Shown here in pieces: positions 25,546 to 33,950 of a stretch of 64,000 nucleotides of DNA. The notes under the pieces were generated by a model. The model worked only from the letters and a program-made list of their open reading frames with translations. It did no database searches and was not told the DNA's origin. A program made the position numbers and the translations under genes. The stretch is from an uncultured Lachnospiraceae bacterium. Lineage in GTDB: Bacteria; Bacillota; Clostridia; Lachnospirales; Lachnospiraceae. Numbering within the stretch: the stretch's first letter is position 1; every line of letters begins with the position of its first letter. Location: assembly GCA_910579685.1 (NCBI GenBank), contig CAJTVN010000007.1, forward strand, positions 66,399-130,398, in the 5' to 3' direction.

Positions 25546-27192
25546 ATGGGTTTGATGGGTAGTTTATATTTAGGTGTGTCAGGTTTACAGACGAGTCAGA
25601 ATGCCATGAACACCACGGCGCATAACGTTGCGAATATTGACACGATCGGGTACACAAGACAGCAGGTGCAGCAGGGTACCCGATTTTACAATACAATTTC
25701 TAAAAACAAGACTGCCATTTCCTGGCAGCAGCTTGGTCTCGGTGTTAATTACACCAATGTGAAGCAGATCAGAGATGTTTTCCTTGATCAAACTTATCGG
25801 CGCGAGGTGGGAAGGAGCGCATACTACGATACTTCCCTGGCCGCCATCGAAGAGGTGGAGGATCTTTTTCAGGAGCTCCAGGGACAGACTTTTTCCAAGT
25901 CCCTTCAAAACCTGCGGGATTCCATGGAGGAGCTGGCAAAGTATCCTTCCGATTCCGTGAGGCAGGGGGCCTTTGTTCAGCGCTGCTATGAGTTTGTCAG
26001 CCGCAGCCAGGCCGTTTACACGGGGCTTAGTGAATACCAGGATGATTTAAATTACAAGATCAAGAAACAGGTGGATACCATCAATGAATACGGCAAGCAG
26101 ATCCGGGATCTGAACGAGGCTATTCGGAAGATTGAATCCGGCCAGGTGGAGAAAGCCAATGATTACCGAGACCAGAGGAATCTTCTTCTGGATGAGCTGT
26201 CGGCGATGGGAACGGTCCGCGTTCTCGAGGACGGTGCGGGCAACATGGTGGTTCAGTTTGAGGGATATGATTTCATCCGGGAGGACGGTATCAACAAGAT
26301 CGAGCTGCAGGAGGACCCGATCACGGGATTTTACACTCCTTACTGGAGCAACCTCGCAAAGAAAACCACAAATCCGGACGGATCGCAGACGGTTGTGAGT
26401 ATTAAGGGCGCGGAGGTGTTCAATCTGCACCAGGAGATTTCCGCTGAGGGCAACACGGATATCGGTTCCCTGAAAGCAATGATCTTTGCAAGGGGAGACC
26501 ACAGGGCCACCTATAAGGATCTGGGGGACGGCAGTTCGCAGGGAAACGCCCAGTACAACAACACAATTTCCCAGTCTATTATTATGAACGTGCAGGCTCA
26601 GTTTGACAGGCTGATCAACGCCATTGTCACGGGAATCAACGGCGTGCTCAAGGATGCGGCCGATGCCGCAACGGCCCTTGACCCGGGCAGTACCTATCTG
26701 CGGGACAGCAACGGAAATCCTTATCAGATTTTCAACAGTATCACGGGCGAGAAGGACGCAAACGGAGAGCTTGTCCTGTCCACGCAGAACCTGATTATCA
26801 ACGGAGAGCTGAAACAGGCTCCCTCCCTTCTCGGGTTTATCAGGCCGGACGGCAAAGAAGACCAGGCGACGGTTGACAGGCTGCGCGATCTTTTCAAAGA
26901 GGAAAAATACGTGCTGAACCCTAATGTTCAGACGAAAAATAACTTTATGGATTTTTACAGCAGTCTGATTGCGCAGGTGACAAACACCGGTTATGTGCTT
27001 CACGGAATCAGCACCAACCAGCAGATCACCGTAGACCGGACCGCAGCGGCAAGAGAGCAGATCGTGGGCGTATCCTCTGACGAGGAGCTCAGCAACATGA
27101 TCATGTTCCAGAATGCGTACAACGCCTCAAGCCGTTATATCAACGTGGTGGATGAGCTGCTTGAACATGTCATCTCCACGCTTGGACGGTAG
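25546..27192 (+). CDS. flgK: Flagellar hook-associated protein 1 (FlgK), first copy
   Basis: The 548-residue hook-filament junction protein has the N-terminal rod-type motif (about residues 5-45) with NTTAHNVANIDTIGYTRQ and the C-terminal coil SNMIMFQNAYNASSRYINVVDELLEHVI. It is exported through the flagellar type III system. It follows flgN by 29 bp and is followed 19 bp later by a second, larger FlgK paralogue. Confidence 0.95.
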   Translation: MGLMGSLYLGVSGLQTSQNAMNTTAHNVANIDTIGYTRQQVQQGTRFYNTISKNKTAISWQQLGLGVNYTNVKQIRDVFLDQTYRREVGRSAYYDTSLAAIEEVEDLFQELQGQTFSKSLQNLRDSMEELAKYPSDSVRQGAFVQRCYEFVSRSQAVYTGLSEYQDDLNYKIKKQVDTINEYGKQIRDLNEAIRKIESGQVEKANDYRDQRNLLLDELSAMGTVRVLEDGAGNMVVQFEGYDFIREDGINKIELQEDPITGFYTPYWSNLAKKTTNPDGSQTVVSIKGAEVFNLHQEISAEGNTDIGSLKAMIFARGDHRATYKDLGDGSSQGNAQYNNTISQSIIMNVQAQFDRLINAIVTGINGVLKDAADAATALDPGSTYLRDSNGNPYQIFNSITGEKDANGELVLSTQNLIINGELKQAPSLLGFIRPDGKEDQATVDRLRDLFKEEKYVLNPNVQTKNNFMDFYSSLIAQVTNTGYVLHGISTNQQITVDRTAAAREQIVGVSSDEELSNMIMFQNAYNASSRYINVVDELLEHVISTLGR

Positions 27193-27211
27193 ATAGGAAA
27201 GGAGTGAAATC

Positions 27212-29110
27212 ATGCCTTCACAATTTTTTGGATTACATATAGCGGCTTCCGGCCTTCGGGCTGCCAATGCCGCACAGAATACCACGGCGAACAACATTGC
27301 CAACGCACAGACCGTTGGCTACAGCAGACAGGTCGTGACCCAGGAGGCTTATAATCCCCTTCGGACCTTTACAACCTACGGCTGTGCAGGCGCCGGTGTG
27401 GACACCATAGCCATTGAGCGGGTCAGGGATCATTTTTATGATGTGAAATATTGGAATAATAACTGCAAGTACGGCGAGTATGAAGTAAAGTCCTACTATT
27501 GCAAAACCATTGAGGATTATTTCGACGATGACAATGTGAGCGGTTTTGTCAGTATTTTTAACAAGATGAACAATGCCCTCCAGACCGTGATCGACAATGC
27601 CAGCAGTGATGATTCCAAGAAGGAATTCATCTCCTCGGCAAAAGCGCTGACGGATTATTTCAACAATATGTACGGGAATCTGCAGGAGATGCAGAAGGAT
27701 CTGAACCTGGAAATCAAGCAGTGCGTGGACGAGATCAATTCCATTGCGGAGAAGATCGCCACCCTGAATAAGCAGATCAATGTGATCGAACTGTCCGGAA
27801 GCAGGGCCAATGAGCTGCGGGATCAGCGGGAGCTGCTGGTGGATGAGCTTTCCCAGCTGGTGGACGTGGATATCACGGAATATGATATCACGGACAGCAA
27901 ATATCCGGACGTGATCACGGGGGCGACAAGATATGTGGTGCAGATTGCGGGCGGCCAGCTCCTTGTTGACGGCACGGATTTCAATACCCTTTCCTGTACG
28001 GCGAGAAAGCCCGAGGAAAAGCTGAACCAGACGGATATTGACGGGCTTTTCAAGATCAGCTGGTCAAACGGGAATGATTTCAGCCTGAATAACGGAGCCA
28101 TGGAAGGAAAGCTCAAGGGCCTTGCGGAGCTGTGTTACGGCAATGACGGCGTGAGCTTTTCGGGAAAAGTAAACGTAGGCGGAATCGTCACCGCACCGGT
28201 GCTGGATGCTAATAACCAGCCTGTCCTGAATCCGGACGGAACGCCAAAAGAGGAGACAAAGGTGACGGTCACTGTCTCATCTGAGTTCCTTAAGGATATG
28301 GAGGAGTGCACGCTGGCAGAGCAGGGGGAGATCAACATCGGGAGTACGCTTTACACTTACTCTTCCTGGAGCTTTGACCCTGCAACAGGCGAGTTTACCT
28401 TTACCCTGGATAACGAAAAGAACAAAAAGCTTCCCACCGCTGCCGACAAGGAGGGGAAAGAAGTAAAAACCAACTACCCCATCAAGTATCAGGGGGTTCC
28501 ATACTACATGAAGCAGATGAACATGTGGCTGAGAGGCTTTATCTCCAAGGCAAACGACATCTTTTACAATGGTTATGGAAATTCGGCGACCACTCCGGAT
28601 GAAACCAGTAAGGAGCTTTTGTTTACCGGAAACAAGCATACGGGCGAGCAGTATGACATGAACGATCTGACTGCGGGTGTCGGAAACGGACTTTACGAGA
28701 TAACTGCCGGAAATGTGGCGATTAATAATAAGCTGATTGATGATCCCAGCCTTCTTGGAACGAGAAAGGATTCCTCAAACGGTGTGGAGGAATGCGACCA
28801 GATCAAGGAAATGGTGGAGCTGATGACCAGCAAGGAGAAATTCAGCTTCCGCAACGGCAGCGCCGGACAGATGCTGGAGATGATTCTGGCGGACGCCGGG
28901 TTAAATGCCAGCAACGCAAACACTTTCCGGGATACCTTTAAGGGTCTTCAGAGTTCCATCGACAACCAGAGGGCTTCCATCTCCAGCGTGGATGAGGATG
29001 AGGAGGCGGTTAATCTGGTAAAATTCCAGAATGCCTACACGCTTTCCTCAAAGATGGTTCAGACATTGACGGAGATGTATGACAGACTGATTTTGCAGAC
29101 CGGGATATAG
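27212..29110 (+). CDS. Flagellar hook-associated protein FlgK, second copy
   Basis: This 632-residue FlgK paralogue has the same terminal signatures (NTTANNIANAQTVGYSRQ near the start and VNLVKFQNAYTLSSKMVQTLTEMYDRLI at the end). Its central region is about 85 residues longer, with an extra Thr/Val-rich domain around residues 340-460. It is divergent enough to be an old duplication. It may form a second ring subunit or an alternative junction; that is inference. Confidence 0.92.
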   Translation: MPSQFFGLHIAASGLRAANAAQNTTANNIANAQTVGYSRQVVTQEAYNPLRTFTTYGCAGAGVDTIAIERVRDHFYDVKYWNNNCKYGEYEVKSYYCKTIEDYFDDDNVSGFVSIFNKMNNALQTVIDNASSDDSKKEFISSAKALTDYFNNMYGNLQEMQKDLNLEIKQCVDEINSIAEKIATLNKQINVIELSGSRANELRDQRELLVDELSQLVDVDITEYDITDSKYPDVITGATRYVVQIAGGQLLVDGTDFNTLSCTARKPEEKLNQTDIDGLFKISWSNGNDFSLNNGAMEGKLKGLAELCYGNDGVSFSGKVNVGGIVTAPVLDANNQPVLNPDGTPKEETKVTVTVSSEFLKDMEECTLAEQGEINIGSTLYTYSSWSFDPATGEFTFTLDNEKNKKLPTAADKEGKEVKTNYPIKYQGVPYYMKQMNMWLRGFISKANDIFYNGYGNSATTPDETSKELLFTGNKHTGEQYDMNDLTAGVGNGLYEITAGNVAINNKLIDDPSLLGTRKDSSNGVEECDQIKEMVELMTSKEKFSFRNGSAGQMLEMILADAGLNASNANTFRDTFKGLQSSIDNQRASISSVDEDEEAVNLVKFQNAYTLSSKMVQTLTEMYDRLILQTGI

Positions 29111-29140
29111 TGTGATTTCGGAAAGGAGAAATTGGATTTC

Positions 29141-30760
29141 ATGAGAATGACAAATAAAATTATGCAGAATAATTCTCTGTATAATATCAATAATAATAAG
29201 ATACTGCAGGATAAGCTGAGCACCATGATGTCCACGCAGAAAAAGATTACCAGGCCTTCCGACGACCCGATCATAGCGATCCGGGCGCTGCGCCTGCGCA
29301 CCACGGTATCCGATCTGACCCAGTATTACGGCAAGAACGTTCCGGATGCGGAGAGCTGGCTCGAGGTAACCGAAAAGGCGCTGGGAACCGTGGTGGATGT
29401 GATCACGGATCTGACCAAACAGGCTAATCTGGCGGCCAACAAGGAGAAAGGCCCGGAGGATCTGGCGGTTTTCATCCAGCAGATGAAGCAGCTTAGGGAT
29501 GAATATTACTCCACCGGGAATTCCGACTTTGCGGGAAGATATGTGTTTACAGGCTACCGGACGAATACTTCTCTTTCCTTCAAAGGGGATGAAATTAAGA
29601 CGGCCACGGCGACTACCCCGGCTTATCCCCAGTATACGATCACCGAACAGATCACGATGCAGGATTTCGACAGTGTCAATTATACGTATACGACAGATGG
29701 GAAGGGCAAGAATGACCTTCTGGACGGACTGAACAAGGACAGCTGGAAGGAGCCTCAGTATGCGGATATTGAGGAAAAGCAGGTATTTAACACGGATATT
29801 CACAGGATCCGGCTCTCCTACAAGGATCTGGAGGCTGCGGATAAGAAGGGCAATCCGCCGTCCATCCAATATAAGGATGCGGATGGAAATCTGAAAGATC
29901 TTACAACCATAGCAGGTATTCCTGCGATAACGACGGTTCCGAATGGTACGGATCCTTATCAGGCGGTCAGGGAAGATCCGGACGCAATGATTTTTGTCCC
30001 TGAAACCGGAGAGATCCTGATGGGCGATAACGTTTTTTCCACGCTGCAGCAAAGCCCGGACGTTACTACCACCACGGAGCTGCAGGTCACTTATGACAAG
30101 CACAACTGGAAGAAAAACGATCTGAAGCCGGAACATTACTTTGCCTGCACGGGAACGACCTTAAACGCTGACGGAACCGAGAAGTCGGTTGACTATAATC
30201 AGGAGTATTTGAAGGGCGAGGAAGAAACCCAGATTATTGAATATGACGTGGGCTACAATCAGAAGATCCGGGTGAACACCACGGCCAGGGAGGCCTTTAC
30301 CCATGATCTGGGCAGGGATATAGACGATCTGGAGGAGGCTCTCAAATCCGTGACGGAGCTCAACGCCACGGTAAAGGATCTGGAAAAGGTGCTTGACGGC
30401 CTGCAGGATCCCGCTGACAAGGCTCTGGTTCAGAAGCAGCTGGATGCGGCAAAGAAAGCCTATGATTATACAAGAGAAAATATCCACAACATGTTTCAGA
30501 GCACCATGTCAAGCATGCAGTCCTATCTGGATCAGGTCAACAAGGCCAATACGGACAGCGGAACCAGGAGCAGCCGTCTGGAGCTGATCGATAACAGGCT
30601 GATGGATCAGAAGGCCACCTTCGAATCCCTGCAGTCGGAAAACGAGGATATTGATATCGCCGAGGTGATCGTGAAGCTTACCAGCACGGAGCTCACGTAC
30701 AATTCGGCTCTTATGGCCACCGGGAAGATCATGCAGACATCACTGATGAACTACATTTAA
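29141..30760 (+). CDS. flgL: Flagellar hook-associated protein 3 (FlgL)
   Basis: The 539-residue protein is flagellin-like at both ends: N-terminal MRMTNKIMQNNSLYNINNNK with KITRPSDDPI, and C-terminal AEVIVKLTSTELTYNSALMATGKIMQTSLMNYI. FlgL connects FlgK to the filament. It is far longer than the ~300 residues usual in Bacillus because of a large central insertion (about residues 150-400). ATG 29141 is preferred to TTG 29132 for spacing to AAAGGAG. Confidence 0.92.
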   Translation: MRMTNKIMQNNSLYNINNNKILQDKLSTMMSTQKKITRPSDDPIIAIRALRLRTTVSDLTQYYGKNVPDAESWLEVTEKALGTVVDVITDLTKQANLAANKEKGPEDLAVFIQQMKQLRDEYYSTGNSDFAGRYVFTGYRTNTSLSFKGDEIKTATATTPAYPQYTITEQITMQDFDSVNYTYTTDGKGKNDLLDGLNKDSWKEPQYADIEEKQVFNTDIHRIRLSYKDLEAADKKGNPPSIQYKDADGNLKDLTTIAGIPAITTVPNGTDPYQAVREDPDAMIFVPETGEILMGDNVFSTLQQSPDVTTTTELQVTYDKHNWKKNDLKPEHYFACTGTTLNADGTEKSVDYNQEYLKGEEETQIIEYDVGYNQKIRVNTTAREAFTHDLGRDIDDLEEALKSVTELNATVKDLEKVLDGLQDPADKALVQKQLDAAKKAYDYTRENIHNMFQSTMSSMQSYLDQVNKANTDSGTRSSRLELIDNRLMDQKATFESLQSENEDIDIAEVIVKLTSTELTYNSALMATGKIMQTSLMNYI

Positions 30761-30788
30761 GCGTGAAGATGCGCAGACAGGAGAGGCT

Positions 30789-31247
30789 ATGAAGGTTACG
30801 ACAAAAATATTTGGCGAGATTGTGATTGAGGATGATAAGATCATTCACTTTCCTTCCGGCATTATTGGCTTTCCGGATTTGACGGATTTTGCCCTGATAC
30901 ATGACGAGGAGAAAGGGGCCGGTTCCATTCACTGGCTGCAGTCCCTGCAGGAGCCTGCTTTTGCCATGCCGGTGATGGATCCTCTTATCGTAAGGCCGGA
31001 TTACAATCCGCAGGTGGACGACGAACTGTTAAAGCCCATCGGCGAGCTGATGCCGGAGGAGATTCTGGTGATGGTCACGGTGACAATTCCCAGCGACCTG
31101 ACCCGAATGAGCGTGAACCTGAGAGGCCCCGTTATCATCAATACGGTGGAAAGGAAGGCATGCCAGGTGATTGTGGAGGGGGAAACCTACGAGGTGAAAT
31201 ATCCCATTTATGATATCCTCAATTCCAGAAAGAAAGAGGGTGAATAG
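30789..31247 (+). CDS. fliW: Flagellar assembly factor FliW
   Basis: The 152-residue protein has the diagnostic IIHFPSGIIGFPDLTDFALI near the N-terminus. FliW binds flagellin and, when free, binds and blocks CsrA, tying flagellin translation to secretion. Its stop codon abuts the csrA start codon with no gap, so the two partners are translationally coupled. Confidence 0.96.
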   Translation: MKVTTKIFGEIVIEDDKIIHFPSGIIGFPDLTDFALIHDEEKGAGSIHWLQSLQEPAFAMPVMDPLIVRPDYNPQVDDELLKPIGELMPEEILVMVTVTIPSDLTRMSVNLRGPVIINTVERKACQVIVEGETYEVKYPIYDILNSRKKEGE

Positions 31248-31466
31248 ATGTTAGCTTTATCCAGAAAGAAAAACGAGGCCCTGATTATTAACAACAACAT
31301 TGAGATCACCGTGCTTGAGATCAAGGGAGAGCAGGTAAAGCTGGGCATCAGCGCACCGAAGGACGTTCCCATTTACCGTAAGGAGGTCTATGTGCAGATT
31401 CAGGAGGCCAACAAGGAGGCAGTCAACATGGATGGTCTCGAGGCGCTCAGGGGACTTTTGGGGTAA
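31248..31466 (+). CDS. csrA: RNA-binding translational regulator CsrA
   Basis: The 72-residue protein has MLALSRKKNEALIINNNIEITVLEIKGEQVKLGI and the RNA-contact region APKDVPIYRKEVY. It dimerises and binds GGA hairpins over ribosome sites, in Bacillus the hag leader. FliW lies immediately upstream. A candidate target hairpin covers the flaG ribosome site 2 kb downstream. Confidence 0.96.
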   Translation: MLALSRKKNEALIINNNIEITVLEIKGEQVKLGISAPKDVPIYRKEVYVQIQEANKEAVNMDGLEALRGLLG

Positions 31467-31496
31467 AAAGATTCGAAACAGATAATGACAGGAAAG

Positions 31497-31523
31497 AAAC
31501 CCACGGAAAAACCGTGGGTTTTT
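31497..31523 (+). terminator. Rho-independent terminator after csrA
   Basis: Stem AAACCCACGG (31497-31506) pairs with CCGTGGGTTT (31512-31521) around an A5 loop, followed by TT. It ends just before the ribosome site of the next gene. Confidence 0.82.
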
Positions 31524-31536
31524 CTGGAGGATGCGG

Positions 31537-32349
31537 ATGGAAAAGATAAGCGTGATTATTCCTACCTATAACAGGGCTAAGGAGCTGAAAAGGTCCGTGG
31601 AGAGCGTCCTTGCCCAGACATACGATAATTTTGAGCTGATTATAGTGGACGACGGGTCGAAGGACAATACGCAGGAAGTGATAGCTTCCATACCGGACGA
31701 GCGAATACGGTACATAAAGCTGGAACAAAACAGAGGGGCCGCAGGTGCGAGAAACGAGGGAGTCAGGGCCTCAAAATGCGATCTGATTGCCTTTCAGGAC
31801 AGCGATGACATCTGGAGAGAGGAAAAGCTGGAGAGGCAGATGGAATACTGGCGGATACATCCGGACTGCGGACTGGTCTACTGCGCCTATCAGGCGCATC
31901 GCATTCTGGAGGGGAAAATTGTGGACGAGTGGGTGGTTTCCGCACAAAATGGCGATTCCAAAAGAAGCCTGCTGGGACAATTACTGCTGAGTAATTCCAT
32001 CGGGACGCCCGCTATGCTCATGAAAAAGGAATGCTTTCTCGGGGCGGGCGGATTCAACGAAAGCCTCAGAAGCCTGGAGGACTGGGACCTGGCGCTTCGG
32101 ATTGCGGAGAAATACGAGATAGGCTATGTAAATGAAATACTGCTGGACGCTTATCCCAGCCAGGGAGGAATCTCATCCGGCATAGGAGCCTATTTTGACG
32201 GAAGGTGCAGGATGATAGCCGGTTACAGAAGCCAGATGGCACAGGAGGGCGTTTTTGATCTGGCGGTCGGCGAGCTGCTGCAGAAAGCGCAGAAGCAGGG
32301 TGTGCTGGAGGCGGTGAAAAAAATGCTGCTGCTGTACATGGGCGGTTAA
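31537..32349 (+). CDS. GT2 family glycosyltransferase
   Basis: The 270-residue GT-A enzyme has SVIIPTYNRAKELKRSVESVL, the nucleotide-binding VDDGS and the metal-binding DSDD (in AFQDSDDIW). ATG 31537 is chosen because GGAGG lies six bases upstream. No membrane segments are seen. It sits with a second GT2 between csrA and flaG inside the flagellar block, which suggests a role in flagellin glycosylation; the acceptor is unknown. Confidence 0.9.
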   Translation: MEKISVIIPTYNRAKELKRSVESVLAQTYDNFELIIVDDGSKDNTQEVIASIPDERIRYIKLEQNRGAAGARNEGVRASKCDLIAFQDSDDIWREEKLERQMEYWRIHPDCGLVYCAYQAHRILEGKIVDEWVVSAQNGDSKRSLLGQLLLSNSIGTPAMLMKKECFLGAGGFNESLRSLEDWDLALRIAEKYEIGYVNEILLDAYPSQGGISSGIGAYFDGRCRMIAGYRSQMAQEGVFDLAVGELLQKAQKQGVLEAVKKMLLLYMGG

Positions 32350-32372
32350 TCGATGGAGGGGAAGGTTGGCAG

Positions 32373-33359
32373 ATGAAAAAGGTCAGCGTAGTGGTTCCGT
32401 GCTATAATGCGGCAAAATATCTGGATAAGTGCGTCGGGAAGCTCTTGAATCAGACGATCGGGAGGGATGCCATGGAGATCATTCTGGTAGATGACGCCTC
32501 CACGGACGCAGGAGAGACCTGGAAGCTGATAACGGAATATGAACAGAGATTTCCGGACACGGTCCTGGCAGTCAAACTGGAACAGAATCTTCGTCAGGGA
32601 GGGGCCAGAAATGTGGGGATCTCCTGCGCAGGCGGCGAATATGTCCTGTTCTGCGATGCGGACGACTGGCTGCTTGAGGAAACCCTGGAGCATAGCTACC
32701 TTGCGGCTAGGCGATATGATGCGGACGTGGTGGAATTTGCCGGAACCAATGTAAGAGACAGACAGGCCTGCGTGGAGTTGGAGGCGGGAAACGGAAGCCG
32801 CCTTTTCGAGCTGGATTCGGAGAAGAAAAGAAAGGATTTTCTTTTATATGTAAATGAGAATGTCTCTCTGGGCTCCCAGACCAAGCTGTACCGGCTGTCC
32901 CTGATCAGGGAACATCAGATTGCATTTGTGGAACACATGATCTTTGAGGAGCCTTCTTTTGTGATACCGGTGAGACTGTACGAAAAAAGACACGTTTTTC
33001 TGGACGAGAAGCTTTATGTCTGGTACCTGTCGCAGGGCAGCACGCTTCGAAGCGACTGGGAAAAGGAGCATAAATGGGAAAATCTGCAGGCCTGGGTATG
33101 TCTGATGGAGAATTTGTCAGAGCGGGGAATCCTTTCCGGCTATTACCGGGAACTGGAATATCTGTTCTTTAATTATGGACTGGCGGAAACCATCCGGATG
33201 CTCAAACAGAGGGGGTGCTCCCTGCAGGAAGAGGAATTGCGGATGATGATTGATATAACCAGGGAGCTGTTTCCCGACATCCGGCAGAACACCTATGTCA
33301 GCAACAGTGAAAACGGGGATGTATGGAGCCGGCTTGCGTTCAGGCTGCTGCAGCTGTAA
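32373..33359 (+). CDS. GT2 family glycosyltransferase
   Basis: The 328-residue GT-A enzyme has VSVVVPCYNAAKYLDKCV, LVDDAST and the DxD-type CDADDWL. The C-terminal ~120 residues are helical, as in cytosolic transferases acting on proteins or lipid carriers. It follows the preceding GT2 by 23 bp and is followed by a SigD promoter for flaG, so these two transferases form an insertion within the flagellar genes. Confidence 0.9.
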   Translation: MKKVSVVVPCYNAAKYLDKCVGKLLNQTIGRDAMEIILVDDASTDAGETWKLITEYEQRFPDTVLAVKLEQNLRQGGARNVGISCAGGEYVLFCDADDWLLEETLEHSYLAARRYDADVVEFAGTNVRDRQACVELEAGNGSRLFELDSEKKRKDFLLYVNENVSLGSQTKLYRLSLIREHQIAFVEHMIFEEPSFVIPVRLYEKRHVFLDEKLYVWYLSQGSTLRSDWEKEHKWENLQAWVCLMENLSERGILSGYYRELEYLFFNYGLAETIRMLKQRGCSLQEEELRMMIDITRELFPDIRQNTYVSNSENGDVWSRLAFRLLQL

Positions 33360-33402
33360 GTTCAAGCGGAGAGTCAAAACATCAGTTTTTTTGGAAAATA
33401 AC

Positions 33403-33429
33403 TAAATAATTCCTTATTTTATCCGATAT
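33403..33429 (+). promoter_or_regulatory. SigD (sigma-28) promoter for flaG-fliD-fliS
   Basis: TAAA (33403-33406), 16 bases, then CCGATAT (33423-33429), the same spacing as upstream of flgM. It predicts a leader of about 64 nt before the flaG start. Confidence 0.9.
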
Positions 33430-33479
33430 AAACTAAAGAAGACAGAAAGACTTTAAGTCAGTTACTACAAATTAAAAAT

Positions 33480-33495
33480 ATCACATGGAGGTGAT
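33480..33495 (+). promoter_or_regulatory. Candidate CsrA-binding hairpin over the flaG ribosome site
   Basis: ATCAC (33480-33484) pairs with GTGAT (33491-33495), presenting a six-base loop ATGGAG that contains the ANGGA core bound by CsrA. The GGAGGTGAT Shine-Dalgarno lies in this loop and right arm, five bases before ATG 33500. Confidence 0.6.
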
Positions 33496-33499
33496 CATA

Positions 33500-33940
33500 A
33501 TGGCAATTGAACCATTAAACAGTGCGATGACATATCAGGCACAAATTACACCGCAGGCCAAGCCTGTGCAGAAACCGGTTGTGGAAAACACGGATGTTAC
33601 TACGACAGAGCAGGCTGCAACGTACGATCCCACTACCTTGAAAGTGGCAGGGCCAGAGAAACAGGACAGCCAAAGCCAGAGTGGGCAGGACGGTTCTTTT
33701 AACAGTCAGCAACAGCAGGTCACGCATGAGCAGATCAAAAAAGCGGTTGAAAGACTGAACAAAAATCTGTCTAATTCGGAAGCGGTTTTCGGGATTCATG
33801 ATGCAACCAACCGAGTGACAATCAAGATCATTGACAAGGAGACCAAGGAGACGATCAAAGAGCTCCCTCCGGAAAAGACCCTTGATATGATCGCAAAGGT
33901 GTGGGAGCTTGCGGGAATCCTGATTGATGAAAGGAGATAG
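33500..33940 (+). CDS. flaG: Flagellar protein FlaG
   Basis: The 146-residue protein has a disordered Gln/Thr/Ser-rich N-terminal half and a conserved C-terminal FlaG domain (VERLNKNL, VFGIHDATNRVTIKIIDKETKETIKELPPEKTLDMIAKVWELAG). FlaG influences filament length. ATG 33500 is chosen because the upstream ATG at 33485 lies within the ribosome-site hairpin itself. fliD follows after 10 bp. Confidence 0.9.
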   Translation: MAIEPLNSAMTYQAQITPQAKPVQKPVVENTDVTTTEQAATYDPTTLKVAGPEKQDSQSQSGQDGSFNSQQQQVTHEQIKKAVERLNKNLSNSEAVFGIHDATNRVTIKIIDKETKETIKELPPEKTLDMIAKVWELAGILIDERR

Positions 33941-33950
33941 GAGGTAAGCT

